DNA from: Lumbricus terrestris
Lineage: Eukaryota; Annelida; Clitellata; Crassiclitellata; Lumbricidae
NCBI GenBank assembly: GCA_949752735.1
Contig: OX457043.1
Coordinates: 45,643,753-45,707,752, forward strand
Length of the DNA: 64,000 nucleotides
Direction of reading: 5' to 3'
The position numbers and the translations under genes were made by a program. Below, one piece after another: positions 12,357-58,780 of the stretch (the stretch's first letter is position 1; each line of letters starts with the position of its first letter). The notes below the pieces were generated by a model, which was not told the origin of the DNA, searched no databases, and was given only the letters and a program-made list of their open reading frames with translations.

Positions 12357-12640
12357 GGGGGTGCGGTGGTGTAGTGGGTACAGGGCTGAAAGTGGTTGAA
12401 AAAATTGCCGGGTCTCTTTGGGCCAAAGGGTTCTAGATATCAATGTTTATTCAAGTGGAAGAAATTATTGCCGGGTCTGAGACCCGGGCAGACCCGGCTC
12501 ACTTTCAGCCCTGAGTGGGTATGTTCATCGCCTTGCAGCTGGAGAGTTGCAGGTTCAAATCCACCTCAAGCCACCTCGTAGGGACCTTGGGCAAGTCCTT
12601 CACTAGCAGCTGCTCGGCGTTTCGGCGTGAAACTCCGATA
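12357..12640 (+). mobile_element. tRNA-derived SINE, split by a hAT insertion
   Basis: An A-box-like GGTGGTGTAGTGGGTA is followed after the insert by GTTGCAGGTTCAAATCC (B box), then CCTCGTAGGGACC, GGGCAAGTCCTTCACT and GGCGTGAAACTCCGAT. The same series occurs at 33041-33245. The SINE is about 150 bp once the 133-bp insert plus one target copy is discounted. Confidence 0.8.
12381..12513. mobile_element. Mini-hAT (133 bp) inside a SINE
   Basis: Inverted ends CAGGGCTGAAAGTG and CACTTTCAGCCCTG are flanked by a perfect 8-bp duplication AGTGGGTA (12373-12380 and 12514-12521). The target is the A-box region of the SINE. The interior has CCGGGTCT and AGACCCGG words, so it may fold. Confidence 0.9.
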
Positions 12641-13397
12641 CAAGCATGTCTGAAGCCTCTTAAAATTTGCAAGGTTCCGTAATGTCATTTATTTACCACT
12701 GGAAACAAGCGTCTACATAGATCTCTGTATTGCAATCGAACAGGGGCTGTCAGCTCCCATCTAAAGCGTAGCTTGTTAGAGAGAATTGTGCAGGTAGAAG
12801 AGTTATAGTAGCGACACCAGATGGACATAATTATATGGTTTAATGATCTGAGCAACAGCATCGTGTAATCTGATTGTGGTTGTTTATTAACAGAACAGCA
12901 ACTTCTCGATTGTCCTTTTTCGAACAGTCTTCCATCCATCCCACTCACTCTTTCGTGCCATCTGCAATAGACGTATATGGCTCATAGAGCTTTCAACACT
13001 CGATTTAGTCTGACATGTTGCAGTATTCGCCAACAGCATGCAGTGCAGTCAGAAAACCATGCATGTAGCGAGAAGGTGTGGCGATTTTATCATGTCCGCA
13101 ATTGTTTTGGTGCCGATTTGGATTTTGCCGAATTTATTATAACTTCGTGGATGAGTTAGCTCAAAACAATCAAACGACTTGGTGAGTTTCTTGCAAGGTG
13201 CCATACTAAACAACTTGCTTACACAGCCAATTTAATACATTCCAGAACTATCACAATTTTCAGCCACAATTAGTACACACCACAATAGAAATCGGCCTCT
13301 TCACGATTAGCCAACTCTTAATTACAAGTTTCGCAACCATTAATAAAAACTTCTCAGCACGCAGCAAGTTGAACTTTCAACCACGATAGTCGGCGTT

Positions 13398-14087
13398 TCA
13401 CGGTGACGGTTTTTTCGCATCTTGCTGTTCGGGAATTTCCCAGTCCAGGGGCTCGTCGTACTTCATCATCTGAATGTACGCCTGTCGATCGAGAAACAAA
13501 TTCGGGTCGATGAACAACGGAACGTTGTCGTTGACCTTGGCGGTCGTGAACAGTCCAGGAACGGTCGGGATCTTGACCTCGTCCGCCGTGAAGCTGTGCT
13601 CCTTCTCTCGAAGCAGCAGGCTGTACGTCGTAGCCGTGAAGACGCCGCTGTCACGGTTGAGGTACATCACCGTGACGTACCGCTTCGTCACGATGTGTAA
13701 CAATATCGGCGTAACGAAGACAAAGAACCCTGCGACGCCGCCGACCATTGTTGCGAGCGCCCAGTGTAGGTTCGACACCTGCTCGTAGAGGAACGGCTGG
13801 AGGCTTATTCCAATCGCGCTCGTGCTCAGCGAAAAGACTTTGACAAAACGAACCATGCGGGCAAGTGTGCCGACGTAGACCAGGTCCCCTTTTCTTGCAT
13901 CGTGCCCAGCCGGCTTTGATGCGTTGTGTCGGACAAAGAGCGAAGCTGTGGCAGGCAATGACCTTTGTTTACTGGTTGTCTGGTGAGGAGGCTGAAGACA
14001 GACGACGCGTTGCCATGCAGACGATTGTTGCGACGGACTGGTGAATGAGCGAAACCCATGGTTCAATCCAGAAATCGTTGCCAGCAT
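13398..14087 (-). CDS. TMEM70: TMEM70 homologue, mitochondrial ATP synthase assembly factor
   Basis: Single open frame of 229 codons, the usual length for TMEM70. Residues 1-60 are rich in Ser, Arg and Gln and poor in acidic residues, as in a mitochondrial presequence. Then comes GDLVYVGTLARMVRFVKVFS (67-86), which matches the family's 'GxLVYxGxxA' entry to the first membrane segment (about 82-101). A second segment lies at about 110-133. The C-terminal domain includes the FIDPNLF and MKYDEPLDWE motifs. TMEM70 sits in the inner membrane and helps build the c-ring of ATP synthase and complex I. No intron is present, whereas vertebrate TMEM70 is split. The next gene upstream on this strand, PDHB, also encodes a mitochondrial protein. 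Confidence 0.9.
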   Translation of the reverse strand: MLATISGLNHGFRSFTSPSQQSSAWQRVVCLQPPHQTTSKQRSLPATASLFVRHNASKPAGHDARKGDLVYVGTLARMVRFVKVFSLSTSAIGISLQPFLYEQVSNLHWALATMVGGVAGFFVFVTPILLHIVTKRYVTVMYLNRDSGVFTATTYSLLLREKEHSFTADEVKIPTVPGLFTTAKVNDNVPLFIDPNLFLDRQAYIQMMKYDEPLDWEIPEQQDAKKPSP

Positions 14088-14584
14088 CTATTGGACCAGA
14101 AGAACTTACAACTGAACTGGCAGTTATTACTTACGTGATCAATGCATGCTAGGCAGGGTGAACTCGGAAATCTATACAAACAGGGAATTGTCTATATCCA
14201 TCTCGTCATGACCGATAACTCAATAAACAATATCGATGCTCCAGAATTTGTTAGAATAGAGCGCTACTGGCTGGCTCCCATCAGGCACGCAAATAATGAG
14301 CAACAAACTGAATTAAGTGAACATTTAATAAACTTTCTTGTCTCAATTTTAGACACATGCATTTCAGCAACTACCTGAACAAAATTTTAAAAAACCATTT
14401 AAATTTTACCTTTATCCGTGTAGTCTTGACTAATGCCTTACTAACGAGAGCACACTTTACTTACTGGACTTCACCTTGCTTCATCTAATAAATTTTTACT
14501 TTGTGTGACCATCGAGTAATGCTTTGTGTATTATGATAACTGGGCTAGAAGTTACCAGAAGCGATGAGATTTATTTATTTATTT

Positions 14585-14802
14585 CTCGCATCTGCAATAG
14601 CGCCCCTTCACACTCTCAGAGGCACTCCCGACTAGCCTACAGCGCCGCCGCTGCATAGGAGTTTCATGCGGAAGCGAACGAGCAATGGCAAGTGAAGGAA
14701 TAGCTCAAGATTCCAACACGGCGGCTTGAGGTGGTTTCGAACCTGGAACCCTCCAGCTCCAAGGCACCGGACCTACCACACCACCGCGACCCGCAATCAT
14801 GT
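14585..14802 (-). mobile_element. tRNA-derived SINE, near full length
   Basis: On the minus strand it runs GTGGTGTGGTAGGTCC (A-box-like), a B-box-like GGTTCGAAACCACC, CAAGCCGCCGTGTTGG, then GCCTCTGAGAGTGTGAAG and a CGCTATTGCAGATGCGAGAAATAAAT tail (written here in parts). The order and spacing match the copies at 12357 and 33041. Confidence 0.75.
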
Positions 14803-16375
14803 CGCATGGTTACATCATGCATAAAGACGTAAGCCCCAAACATCAACCTTTGCACAATTGTTTGTCTTACTTATCTCCATACGCCACAAACAACACCACT
14901 TCTTCGCCAATTCGCAACTTCGAATCTTTTGTGAGTTTCATCCGCCTTTGCAAAATCTTCGCATAAACGCTAGCAAGTGACCCTGAGACATCATGCCTCA
15001 AAACTGAGCGATAATTGGTGAATTTACTTACGCGTCGCCCGGTAACCGCATATAACTCTTGATAAAACATGTTGAATATGAGCACAGAATCAAATCTGAA
15101 AGTTTGTTAACTTTATTCGCAAAGGAAAACACTTATAAGATTAAAAAGCACTGCCGTTCAATTCGTATCTGCTGAATCCTCCGCTTACTTAGGTTTACAT
15201 GTAGGAGAGATTTCATGCCAAGAGTCATCACCGAAGGTAACGTTCATCCGCCTCCATGATGGAGTTGATTTTATTTTCTGCATTCGATTTGTTAAACTTT
15301 GCATACTAACTGAAGACCATGGTAGGCCTATAGTAAACAATGGAATCTGGTCAGTGAAATAGCTAGGTCTCGTTCGAGAGTGGGAAGAGCAATAGAATGC
15401 CGGGATAATTGCATTTTAACTGCTCAGATTTTCTTATTTTAATCGTGTATCCAGGATATTAAAAGTTGCTTTGCATATATCTCGTAGGCTAGTATCCAAA
15501 CAATCTCTGAAAAATATTCTAGAACGATTATTGTACAATCTCAGCTACATGTACATTCGATCTCCATAATATGTCTATAAACAGCGAACGCTATATAAAA
15601 CATGTAGGCTACCTACTGCAGAGGTATACATTTGCATATGAGGCAACTGAGAGCATCGTTTTGCATTGTCTTCAGCGCTGGTTTGGACTTTCTGATTCTC
15701 CAATGTATTGGTTTTGTCTGTATACTTAATCCACACCTTACCTAAGACCTTCCTGAGCAGACGCCAACACGTGGTCTCACAATAAAACCGATGCCAGGAT
15801 TTTTTCCGGGGGTGCTTTCCTAGACCTAGAGCAAGCTGGCAAGCATTCGAATCGACGGAATTGACTGACTACCTGTAAGTAGTGTCGTGAGCTTTCAAAG
15901 CAGTATTCGATCTAATCTACTGTAAAATATCACATAGAAATAAGAGTCTCAAAATGAAATCCCTTAATTGGTTTTTAGCCTACATCATATACATTATTTC
16001 ATTTTTACATTATTTCAATTGGGGTGGGGTGTTCATACACCCAAAACACCTCCAAGCCACGACCTTGTCCCACAGTCTCCCCTTTGATCAGGTACCTCTG
16101 CATTACACTGCCCGGCAATCATGGGGTTCAGCTCTGAACTGTAACCACTGTTGTGCATTAAAAAGATTAGTCTGATTGTCAGCAACAGAACAATCTCCTG
16201 TTTACTCAATGTAATACCACATTGCAGCTTAAATCAGCAACGCATCATTCAAAACAATGTTTAATGCTGTAATTTGTTTTCAATGAACAATGATTCGTGA
16301 ATAAGCTGGTGCCCCACGCTTGGCTTTCGAGTACCAGCTGAATAGCGCCTTAGAAATTTAGAGTTCAGTGGCGGC

Positions 16376-16583
16376 GCCAGGATTTCAGTTTCGGGGGGCT
16401 GAAGACTCGCGGCGGAAATTTCTCATGAAAATTTTCCATTTTCAGCGCCAAAATTTCTGACGACAATTTTTTTCCAAGTCATCGGCCGAAAATCGTGGAT
16501 ATTTTAATGTAAAAAGTAGGATGGCTCTTTTGCAGAGGGGCTGAGCCACTTGTAGGAGGGGCTTAGCCCCCGCCCCGCCACTG
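16376..16583. mobile_element. Short hAT-type element (208 bp)
   Basis: Ends CAGTGGCGG and CCGCCACTG are flanked by TTAGAGTT (16368-16375) and TTAGAGCT (16584-16591), an 8-bp duplication with one mismatch. The interior has GGGGGGCTGAAG near the left and GGGGCTTAGCCCCC near the right. Confidence 0.8.
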
Positions 16584-17110
16584 TTAGAGCTTACAATTAG
16601 TATTAAGATAACCAACCAAAAGTGATATTGTACAGCTCTATCGTCTTAACAAGCCCATATTTTAACCTCTCAACAACTAAACCACACACTGAAGCTGTTG
16701 CAAATTTCACTAATTTCAACATGCTATGCCCTGGCTTCTAAAGCACAACCGAGAGCAACAGTAACACACGCAAAAAAACTGCAACTACAACAAGCACCCT
16801 TTTAAATTTTTTATTCCACCAAAATCCATTTTTTTTGCAAATTAAATAAAGAGTCTGAGCGCTACACGTCATACAGAGAGAGTATCAAAGCAGGAAAATT
16901 AATTAATAACAGTTAGAAAAAGTTTCGTGAATTCCTCCTCCATCAGACATGTCGCGTATTATGTCACGGCAGAAGCACAGAAATGGATAATCTATCCCTG
17001 TCAGATCGTGGGTCACTACTACGTCATACTACAATCGCTTTTAAACAAAAGACGGTCCGAGATCAGGCATCCCTCGGCAAGAACACACACCTTCGTAGAA
17101 CGCTCAACTC

Positions 17111-30029
<12,919 letters not shown>

Positions 30030-32082
30030 ACTGTTTGTGACGGTACTTATCAGCTTGTAGCGGTTTCACCCGGTCTCACCTACCCAAGATGACCTTGCGT
30101 CAGAAGTGGGCGCATCAGCTTTAACCGGTTGAACTAATCGAGTAGTCTTCATGTCCTCATTGCCTCTGTAGGCTGCTTTCTTGCTTTATTAAATTATTAC
30201 TGTTTACTTTACTTTATCATTGAAAGATATTTCGGTGTCGTAACAAAAAGATTACATTACTATTGTCTTGTGAAACAACACTGTTCAGTGTTCATGTAGT
30301 TAAAATTTATTCAGACAAAATGTGTCGTCTTGTGAACAACTTTTACATCTATTTTTTTAATCATGTACTCAGCTGCATTGCAAAACCAGTCAATATTCAT
30401 TCTGTCTGAGCTCTAGTGAAAGAATACAAGTTGGAAACCAGTTTACGAAACTGGATATTCTCACATCACAACGAAAAGAGCAATAATAAAAATTCATGGG
30501 CTGCATTAAAAATTGTATGAATGGAAAGCTTTTGCCTTAAACATTTATAATGGCTATTAATGACAATTGGCGAAATAATATTCATCAAATAGACATAATA
30601 TTATATGAACAGTGGTGGTGCTACAGCAGGACAAGCCAGAGCAAATGCCCTGGCAAAAAGCCTTTGCCTTGGTCATTGCTCTGCCAGAGCTTTTACCCAT
30701 CAATAATTTATATGGGGGGCATAAATGGCCTTCGGCACTAGTAACTTGTATGACTGCTCTGACTATGTCCTGGCTACAAAAAAGGGCTGTACATCAACAC
30801 ACAAGAAGGCTGAGGAAAAATATTTCTCAAGGCAACATGCTAAGGTTGAGCAAAATGTAAATAATCGTCTTTGATTGGCAAAATTTCAGGGTGTTCCCCT
30901 TGCCTTTCTTTCCTTAGGTTCCAGCGCATTCACTTTGCGGAATCGTATGGCACAAAGGCTGATTTGTTAGAACACTTGGTCTGTAACGTGGACAGAATGG
31001 GTTTTCCCCAATGCAGACACTATGTAGAGACTCTGAGCAAGTCGTTCATTCACCATCATTGCTTTGGCCATCGATGTTTTGTCATTATATGATTGTGTGC
31101 ATCTAAGAACACAGGAAGGAGGGCAATATATAAAAAAGTTGTATTTTTGTAAACTCCACCTCTGGTTTATCTCTGCCAGTCCCAAGCCTGGAAAGGGAGG
31201 AGGGTGACACTAATCATCTTTGATATAGGCAGTGTCTTTAAACATGTAACAAGGTTTTTGCATTACCTGCGATCAGTCACTATGCTTCTCTATTGGCAAT
31301 GTCTGTTTTGTGTCAGTAAGATTCTTGTTTCATTGTCTTTTATTTCATTGTCTTTTATTCTGTTAATATCTGTCCAGGTATGAGGCAAAATTTTATATCG
31401 TTGAAAAAACTGAACTCTCGAATCTACCAATTGTTGTAGTATACTACATTCAGTTCTTAGAATGGCAGGGTGACCTGGATAGCAGGGTGACCTGGATGGC
31501 GGGGTGACCTGGATAGCAGGGTGACCTGGATGGCAGGGTGACCTGGATAGCGAGGTGAACTGGATATCGAAACCACATGTTCCCGAGAGGTTTACCCTTT
31601 GATGACAAATTGTGTGACCCTACAGGAATTGTGTACCAGTGAAAATTAAGATAAACAAAATAAGCCTCTCACTCCCTCTCACTTCCTATAAACCTTTAAA
31701 ATCGCCGATTACATACAGACTATATATATACAATTACACACAAACTATATATAGTCACGTTGCAGTAACAGTAACTTTGTACATATCAACATATGAATGG
31801 ATAAACTGAGGCACTTCTAAGTGAAAGTCGTTTCGGGCGTCAACACCTTAACAACTAAAGTCGATTGGGAAACCAATGCAGCCAAATTCATGTAATCTGA
31901 CTGTACTTCTCAGTCAATTTACTTTTGAATATGTACAGCGACGCACGCATATATTTCCCGGCTGAGTGAAATTCCCAATCTAAGTCTTTTCACGCAGAAA
32001 CTGTCTTTGCATTCCAAAGCAAACAACATTTGTCCTATGTGAACATTTGTCCTATGTGAACACTTGTCCTATATGTTGCGGT
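30030..32082. other. Intergenic between PDHB and GFER
   Basis: PDHB promoter side at 30030-30200, with no TATA box evident. A LINE-like CCAGTCCCAAGCCTGG block lies at 31176-31215 and a minisatellite at 31460-31562. The open frames at 30550-31092 show no recognisable protein. The rest is AT-rich and featureless. Confidence 0.45.
31458..31562. repeat. Minisatellite, ~20-bp unit
   Basis: Five copies of GGCAGGGTGACCTGGATA with alternating GGATAGC and GGATGGC ends. Confidence 0.9.
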
Positions 32083-33856
32083 CTAGTCGCACCGTCCATC
32101 TTTCCATCCATCTCGCCACCGTTCGTCGACTCGGCTACAGTCAAACTTCTCTTTTCCTATCTTCTCGCTGATGTTGTTGTGCAGACGGCAGAGCCATTGC
32201 GAGAAATTACGTCGCGATGACGTGTCCGGCTGATTCGTTTTCAATCTGAAAGCAATAAAAAGTCAGACGTTGAAGATTTGGCTTTCTCAACCTCCCACTT
32301 CCCTGAATCAACTAAAAATAAGCATGACAGATGAACACCTTGCAGGCTGCCATAAAGTTAAATTCGACGCCTGTTAAACTTGTTATTCAGCTGTTGCTAC
32401 TAATTCATGTTTGTATGTGCATTTGATATAGTACCCCTTCCAGATTTCTATTCAGAAGCGCTCCCAACTAGAGAAGAACTTAGATAAACAGGAATTTATC
32501 TCACTCAATAATGACAAGTTGAAAGAATAAGGACTGGCTTTAGGTTTTGAGGCATGCCAGATTACAGTTTAATAAACTGAGACCCAATGTGAAACCAATC
32601 CTTTGCTGAACAGGAAACCAGTGCAAAAATTAAAGCAAGTAATGACCACACTGGCTATACGCTGTTAATGGGAAGAACACACCCATGGAAAATTGGACTC
32701 CTTGGCATCAAATATCTACATCTTCATTTTAACTTTTAAAGGAACTATAATTTTCTTCTCGTTTAAACTTAAATAAGCTTTATATAACAAACAAGACTTA
32801 CTCCTCCCTCAGATCTGCGGCACATGGCTCACACGGATAGAACTTTGCGAATAGGTTAAAGAAAGACTTCATGTCATTTTGATCTTGGCGAGACGGTGTG
32901 TCGGAATAGTAAGCGGCCATTGTATGCAGAAATGACCAAGTGCTCCTGCCTAGCCGATCTTTATCGAGAGGACAATCATCTGGCAATATAAAGTCGACCC
33001 GCTTCTAATAAAAACAACACAGAAAGATTTCAATGCGCGCGGCACGGTGGTGTAGTAGGTATGTTCGTTGCCTAACAGCCAGAGGGTTACAGGCTCGAAT
33101 CCACCCTCGAGCCGCCGTGTAGGGATCTTGGGCAAGTCCTTCACTCGCAATTGCCCATCGCTTCGGCGTAAAACTCCGACTCAGTGTCCGCGCTGTAGTC
33201 GGGAGCGCTTCTGAGTAGAAATCTTGAATGGGTGCTATAACGAGTGCACATACAAACAAGCAAAAAAATGCCACTTATTCATTTGCTACAATATAATATG
33301 GGTTGGCCAATTATGTGTAACCACCTATCAACAATTTTATTCAGTTAACTAGTAACCATAGAACTTGCTGAGCTCAATGTTCGATAGTCGAGAACGAGAC
33401 TTTGGGATTTTAATTTAAGTTAGAATGGCTAAAGTCAACATTAAGAAAACCAATTTCTGCCGACTCATTTCGTCACTGTTTCATCACCCAAATTAATTCT
33501 GCTGTGCAGTCCAGACTGAAAATTCAATAACTTCGTTTAGGCAGAGCACACCACATTTCAATTTAATCTATTTCATTATTATGAGCAATACCGGTGGTTT
33601 GCAATTTACTGTTTACGTAAGGTTAAAAAAAACGACACTCAAAGGCGTAACTCATGAAAGCGAACGAACGTTTACAAAAAGATAAACTGACAACCTCTTC
33701 GGTAGCTTTGTCCTTTGGCTTCCTCATAGCTCCTATCTGCATTTGTGTCCAACTTTTAAAATCCGTGCATGCTCTGCAGTCTTTAGGATTTTGTTGTGAA
33801 TTTGAGTCGCTGCTGGCCGTACTTGACGACCCATGCCGACCGCTGCTCGTCGCCAT
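32083..33856 (-). CDS. GFER: FAD-linked sulfhydryl oxidase ALR/GFER (Erv1 family), 3 exons
   Basis: Exons in transcript order: 33856-33695, 33004-32802, 32245-32083. Phases close to 528 nt, 175 aa. The order is a low-complexity N-terminus, CRAC at 27-30 (shuttle disulfide), DFKSW, then the Erv domain: [18 protein letters not shown] (65-82), [21 protein letters not shown] with the active CxxC at 112-115, [10 protein letters not shown] (136-145), and [16 protein letters not shown] then a final Cys-Asp. All the family cysteines are present. ALR reoxidises MIA40 in the intermembrane space during disulfide-relay import. Human long form is 205 aa. The first donor GAAGAG/GTTGTC is weak but in phase. 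The start is the first ATG of exon 1; a hAT remnant begins 27 bp upstream. Confidence 0.93.
32410..32560 (-). mobile_element. CR1/L2-like LINE 3' tail in GFER intron 2
   Basis: GATATAGTACCCCTTCCAG and ATTCAGAAGCGCTCCCAAC match the tail block of the copies at 20125 and 23180, on the minus strand. Confidence 0.55.
33036..33246 (+). mobile_element. tRNA-derived SINE, full length, in GFER intron 1
   Basis: A-box GGTGGTGTAGTAGGTA, B-box-like GGCTCGAATCC, then GAGCCGCCGTGTAGGG, GGGCAAGTCCTTCACT, GGCGTAAAACTCCGAC, GTCCGCGCTGTAGTCGG and GGGTGCTATAACGAG. At about 210 bp this is the most complete copy of the main SINE in the window. It is antisense to GFER. Confidence 0.85.
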
Positions 33857-33883
33857 CTTTCTTCGCACAGAAAAACGTGCTTC

Positions 33884-34220
33884 CAGGGATGCCACTCTCA
33901 ATTTTTTTTAAAAGTCAGGTTTGGCCAAAAAAGGCTATAAAAGGCTAGATCAAAAATTTATGAGAAAATGCATGAATTTTTTGATTTTTCGCGCTTGAAA
34001 TTTAAATTTCTGAGGAGCTTTTATTTAGTCATCCGACCAAAATTTGCCCCTTTTCCCGAAAAAAAGTCTGATGACAATTTTTGGTCTTTCGCTCCAAACT
34101 TTTTGGGCCCATATTCACAACATTGTCGACTTTTTCACGTCCTATGAGCATTTTCACATGAAAAGTCTATTTTTATTAATAAAAAGTCGGAAAACCGCCT
34201 TGAAAAAGTCTAGATCCTGG
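33884..34220 (-). mobile_element. hAT-type element, one end lost
   Basis: The end CAGGGATGCCACTCTC and the following 330 bp (AAAAGGCTAGATC, TTTCGCTCCAAA, TTTCACGTC, AACCGCCTTGA, AGTCTAGATCCTGG) match the reverse complement of the element at 34860-35290. The other terminal repeat is missing near 34215, so this copy is truncated or decayed. It begins 27 bp before the GFER start codon. Confidence 0.8.
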
Positions 34221-34377
34221 ATTATTTTCGTGCTGATTCTGCTGAAGCGACGCAGAAGTTTCTATCATGAATGATATTGCCATAATTATTATTGATCAAT
34301 CATAAGGTGCACTTGAGCTGAAACAGTAAAATTATTTTTTATTTAATTAACGTCGGAAGTGTAGCGCTGTGGTTATG

Positions 34378-34465
34378 TGAGGGGTCCGTATCTCAGTTGA
34401 GAGAGCGCTGGTCGTTAAACTGAGTGTCATCCACGCAATCCGAGTTCAAGCCTCGCTCGATCATC
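34378..34465 (+). mobile_element. tRNA-derived sequence (SINE head)
   Basis: GTATCTCAGTTGAGAGAGCG resembles a tRNA A box and GAGTTCAAGCCTCG a B box, about 50 bp apart. A clean cloverleaf with a 7-bp acceptor stem is not evident, so I call it a SINE head or tRNA pseudogene. Confidence 0.5.
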
Positions 34466-34859
34466 ATGCAGGGCATTAATATATTAAAGCTTCTGTTAGC
34501 TGTCATTGGCGCTTTTTTGTTGTGTTGCTTGACTCAGGTTCTGCTGAAAATAAGATCGCCTTTCTCACTTCTGTGGAAGTTCTGGCTTGGCCGAACCAGG
34601 AGTGATCCAGCACTTAGGCTATTATAGTGTTAAGCTACCTAACCCGCTGCTGTAAAGCCGACTTGCGTGTCGTGCTATAGTGGGCCCTATTTCGTATAAC
34701 CTGTAGGCCTACCTGTAATCATTCTGCGGTTTGTCAGATTGAGTCATTAAAACGAAGGTTATTAATGTCGATTCAATTATTTATTTCTTCTATCGGATAA
34801 AAGGTGTCAGCAGCGTAGCTCTACCTAGATCATCGCCTTTTAGGTCGGAGCCTGGTGCA

Positions 34860-35290
34860 CAGGGATGCCACTCATAGCTTTTTCCACCTAGATCTAGGTT
34901 TTTTTGGCCTTGTCTAGGTTTCTAGGTTTTTTTGGTCAGGATCTAGCCTTTTTTCTCACGGCGGTTTTTTCGACTTTTTACATACAAAATTATTATTTTT
35001 TAAGTGAAAATGCATAAAAGACGTGAAAAAAATCGAAAATTGTGTGAATTTAGACCAAAAATTGGAAATTTTGGAGCGAAAGACTAAAAAAGTAGATCAT
35101 CGGAAATTTGTTGGGGAAGAAAAAAGAGAGCACATTTTAATCATCGGACGACTAAAAAAATCGTCAGGAATTTCAAGCCGGAAAATTGGGAAAATCCATG
35201 TATTTTACAGGAAAATCGTCAATCTAGCCTTTTCTAGCCTTTTTTTCGACCGGATCTGACCTTTTTTCAAAATCCAGAGTGGCATCCCTG
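34860..35290 (+). mobile_element. Non-autonomous hAT-type element (431 bp) upstream of DDX3
   Basis: Ends CAGGGATGCCACTC and GAGTGGCATCCCTG are flanked by a perfect 8-bp duplication CTGGTGCA (34852-34859 and 35291-35298). CTAGG/AGGCTAG words repeat near both ends. It ends 141 bp before the DDX3 start codon. Confidence 0.9.
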
Positions 35291-35431
35291 CTGGTGCAGC
35301 AGCAGCTGAGGAGGGAGGCAGCAGCCAGGCAGAGGAGACTGGTTGCGGCGACAGGTGTGAGAATTTTCTAATTATATTTCACTTTTTAACGTCGGTAAGT
35401 GGAAAATTTCTTATCGAAAAGACGAGCAAAC

Positions 35432-58265
<22,834 letters not shown>

Positions 58266-58780
58266 GTTGCTACAAAGTGCAAAGACGTGTGCTGCACTCG
58301 TCTCTCGAAGTGCGGAGCGACGACGTCGCGTGCCAAGGACTCACAGCGTTTGCCTTCTCCAGATGATACAAAGACTACGAGAAACTTTCGAAGCCTGCCT
58401 ACCACCGGTCAGTCGGTCAGTTGGAACAAGTCCGAGGGTGCCACACTCGAAATCAAAATATACGAGATGCGTTGCGTGAATGAGCAAGGTGCTGCACTTG
58501 AGAACGCCGAGATGCGATGCTGGCGCTATGTCCAGGTGCGAGACGTCCAAATGTCGTCGTTTTGGAGGTGCCGCTTTAGGTGTCAATGTGCAGCACGTTT
58601 CGGTGCCAATCTCAAAATGACGGTGCCAAATATCAGAGTACGATGGCCTGAAGTATCAGAGCGAGTGCCTAGTATGCCACGAGGAAAATTCTTGAGATGC
58701 GGTCATTTGGCATGCGGAAATGGGTGCACGAATGATACTTAGAGCCAAGTTGTCACCGAAAGTGCTGCCTGAGATGGAAT

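Larger units (their letters stand above)
7043..13397. other. Intergenic, transposon-rich
   Basis: No gene supported. It holds the minisatellite above, ATT-rich low-complexity DNA at 7880-8080, a hAT element at 8167-9272, TA-rich DNA at 9855-9950, a SINE/LINE 3' tail at 10150-10230, further short transposons at 10827-11529, a degenerate tandem repeat at 11640-11890, and a SINE with a nested hAT at 12355-12640. 9280-9850 and 12640-13390 show nothing recognisable. Confidence 0.6.
14088..17110. other. Intergenic between TMEM70 and PDHB
   Basis: Contains a minus-strand SINE (14585-14800), a fragment near 16015-16070 that resembles the right end of the 43135 element, and a hAT element at 16376-16583. 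The rest (14880-16010, 16600-17100) is AT-rich with no recognisable feature. The PDHB 3' UTR probably extends left from 17110 for an unknown distance. Confidence 0.5.
33857..35431. promoter_or_regulatory. Divergent GFER/DDX3 intergenic region
   Basis: About 1.6 kb between two start codons pointing away from each other. It holds a hAT remnant (33884-34220), a tRNA-like SINE (34378-34465) and a complete hAT (34860-35290). The unique parts are 34220-34370, 34470-34850 and 35300-35431. The first exons and promoters of both genes must start in or near it. No TATA box or initiator could be assigned. A GTAAGT at 35395 could be the donor of a DDX3 5' UTR exon. Confidence 0.5.

Noticed and set aside
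33857..33901. Upstream extension of GFER to 33901 (MRVASLEARF...)
   Set aside because: That start would be a TTG, and the first codons lie in the hAT terminal repeat. The first ATG is at 33856.
34378..34465. Functional tRNA gene
   Set aside because: A- and B-box-like motifs exist, but I cannot form a proper acceptor stem and anticodon loop. It is better called a SINE head or pseudogene.
58287..58742. 151-codon frame after the DDX3 stop
   Set aside because: No recognisable domain, no splice context, and it lies in the likely 3' UTR. GC-rich DNA favours chance open frames.
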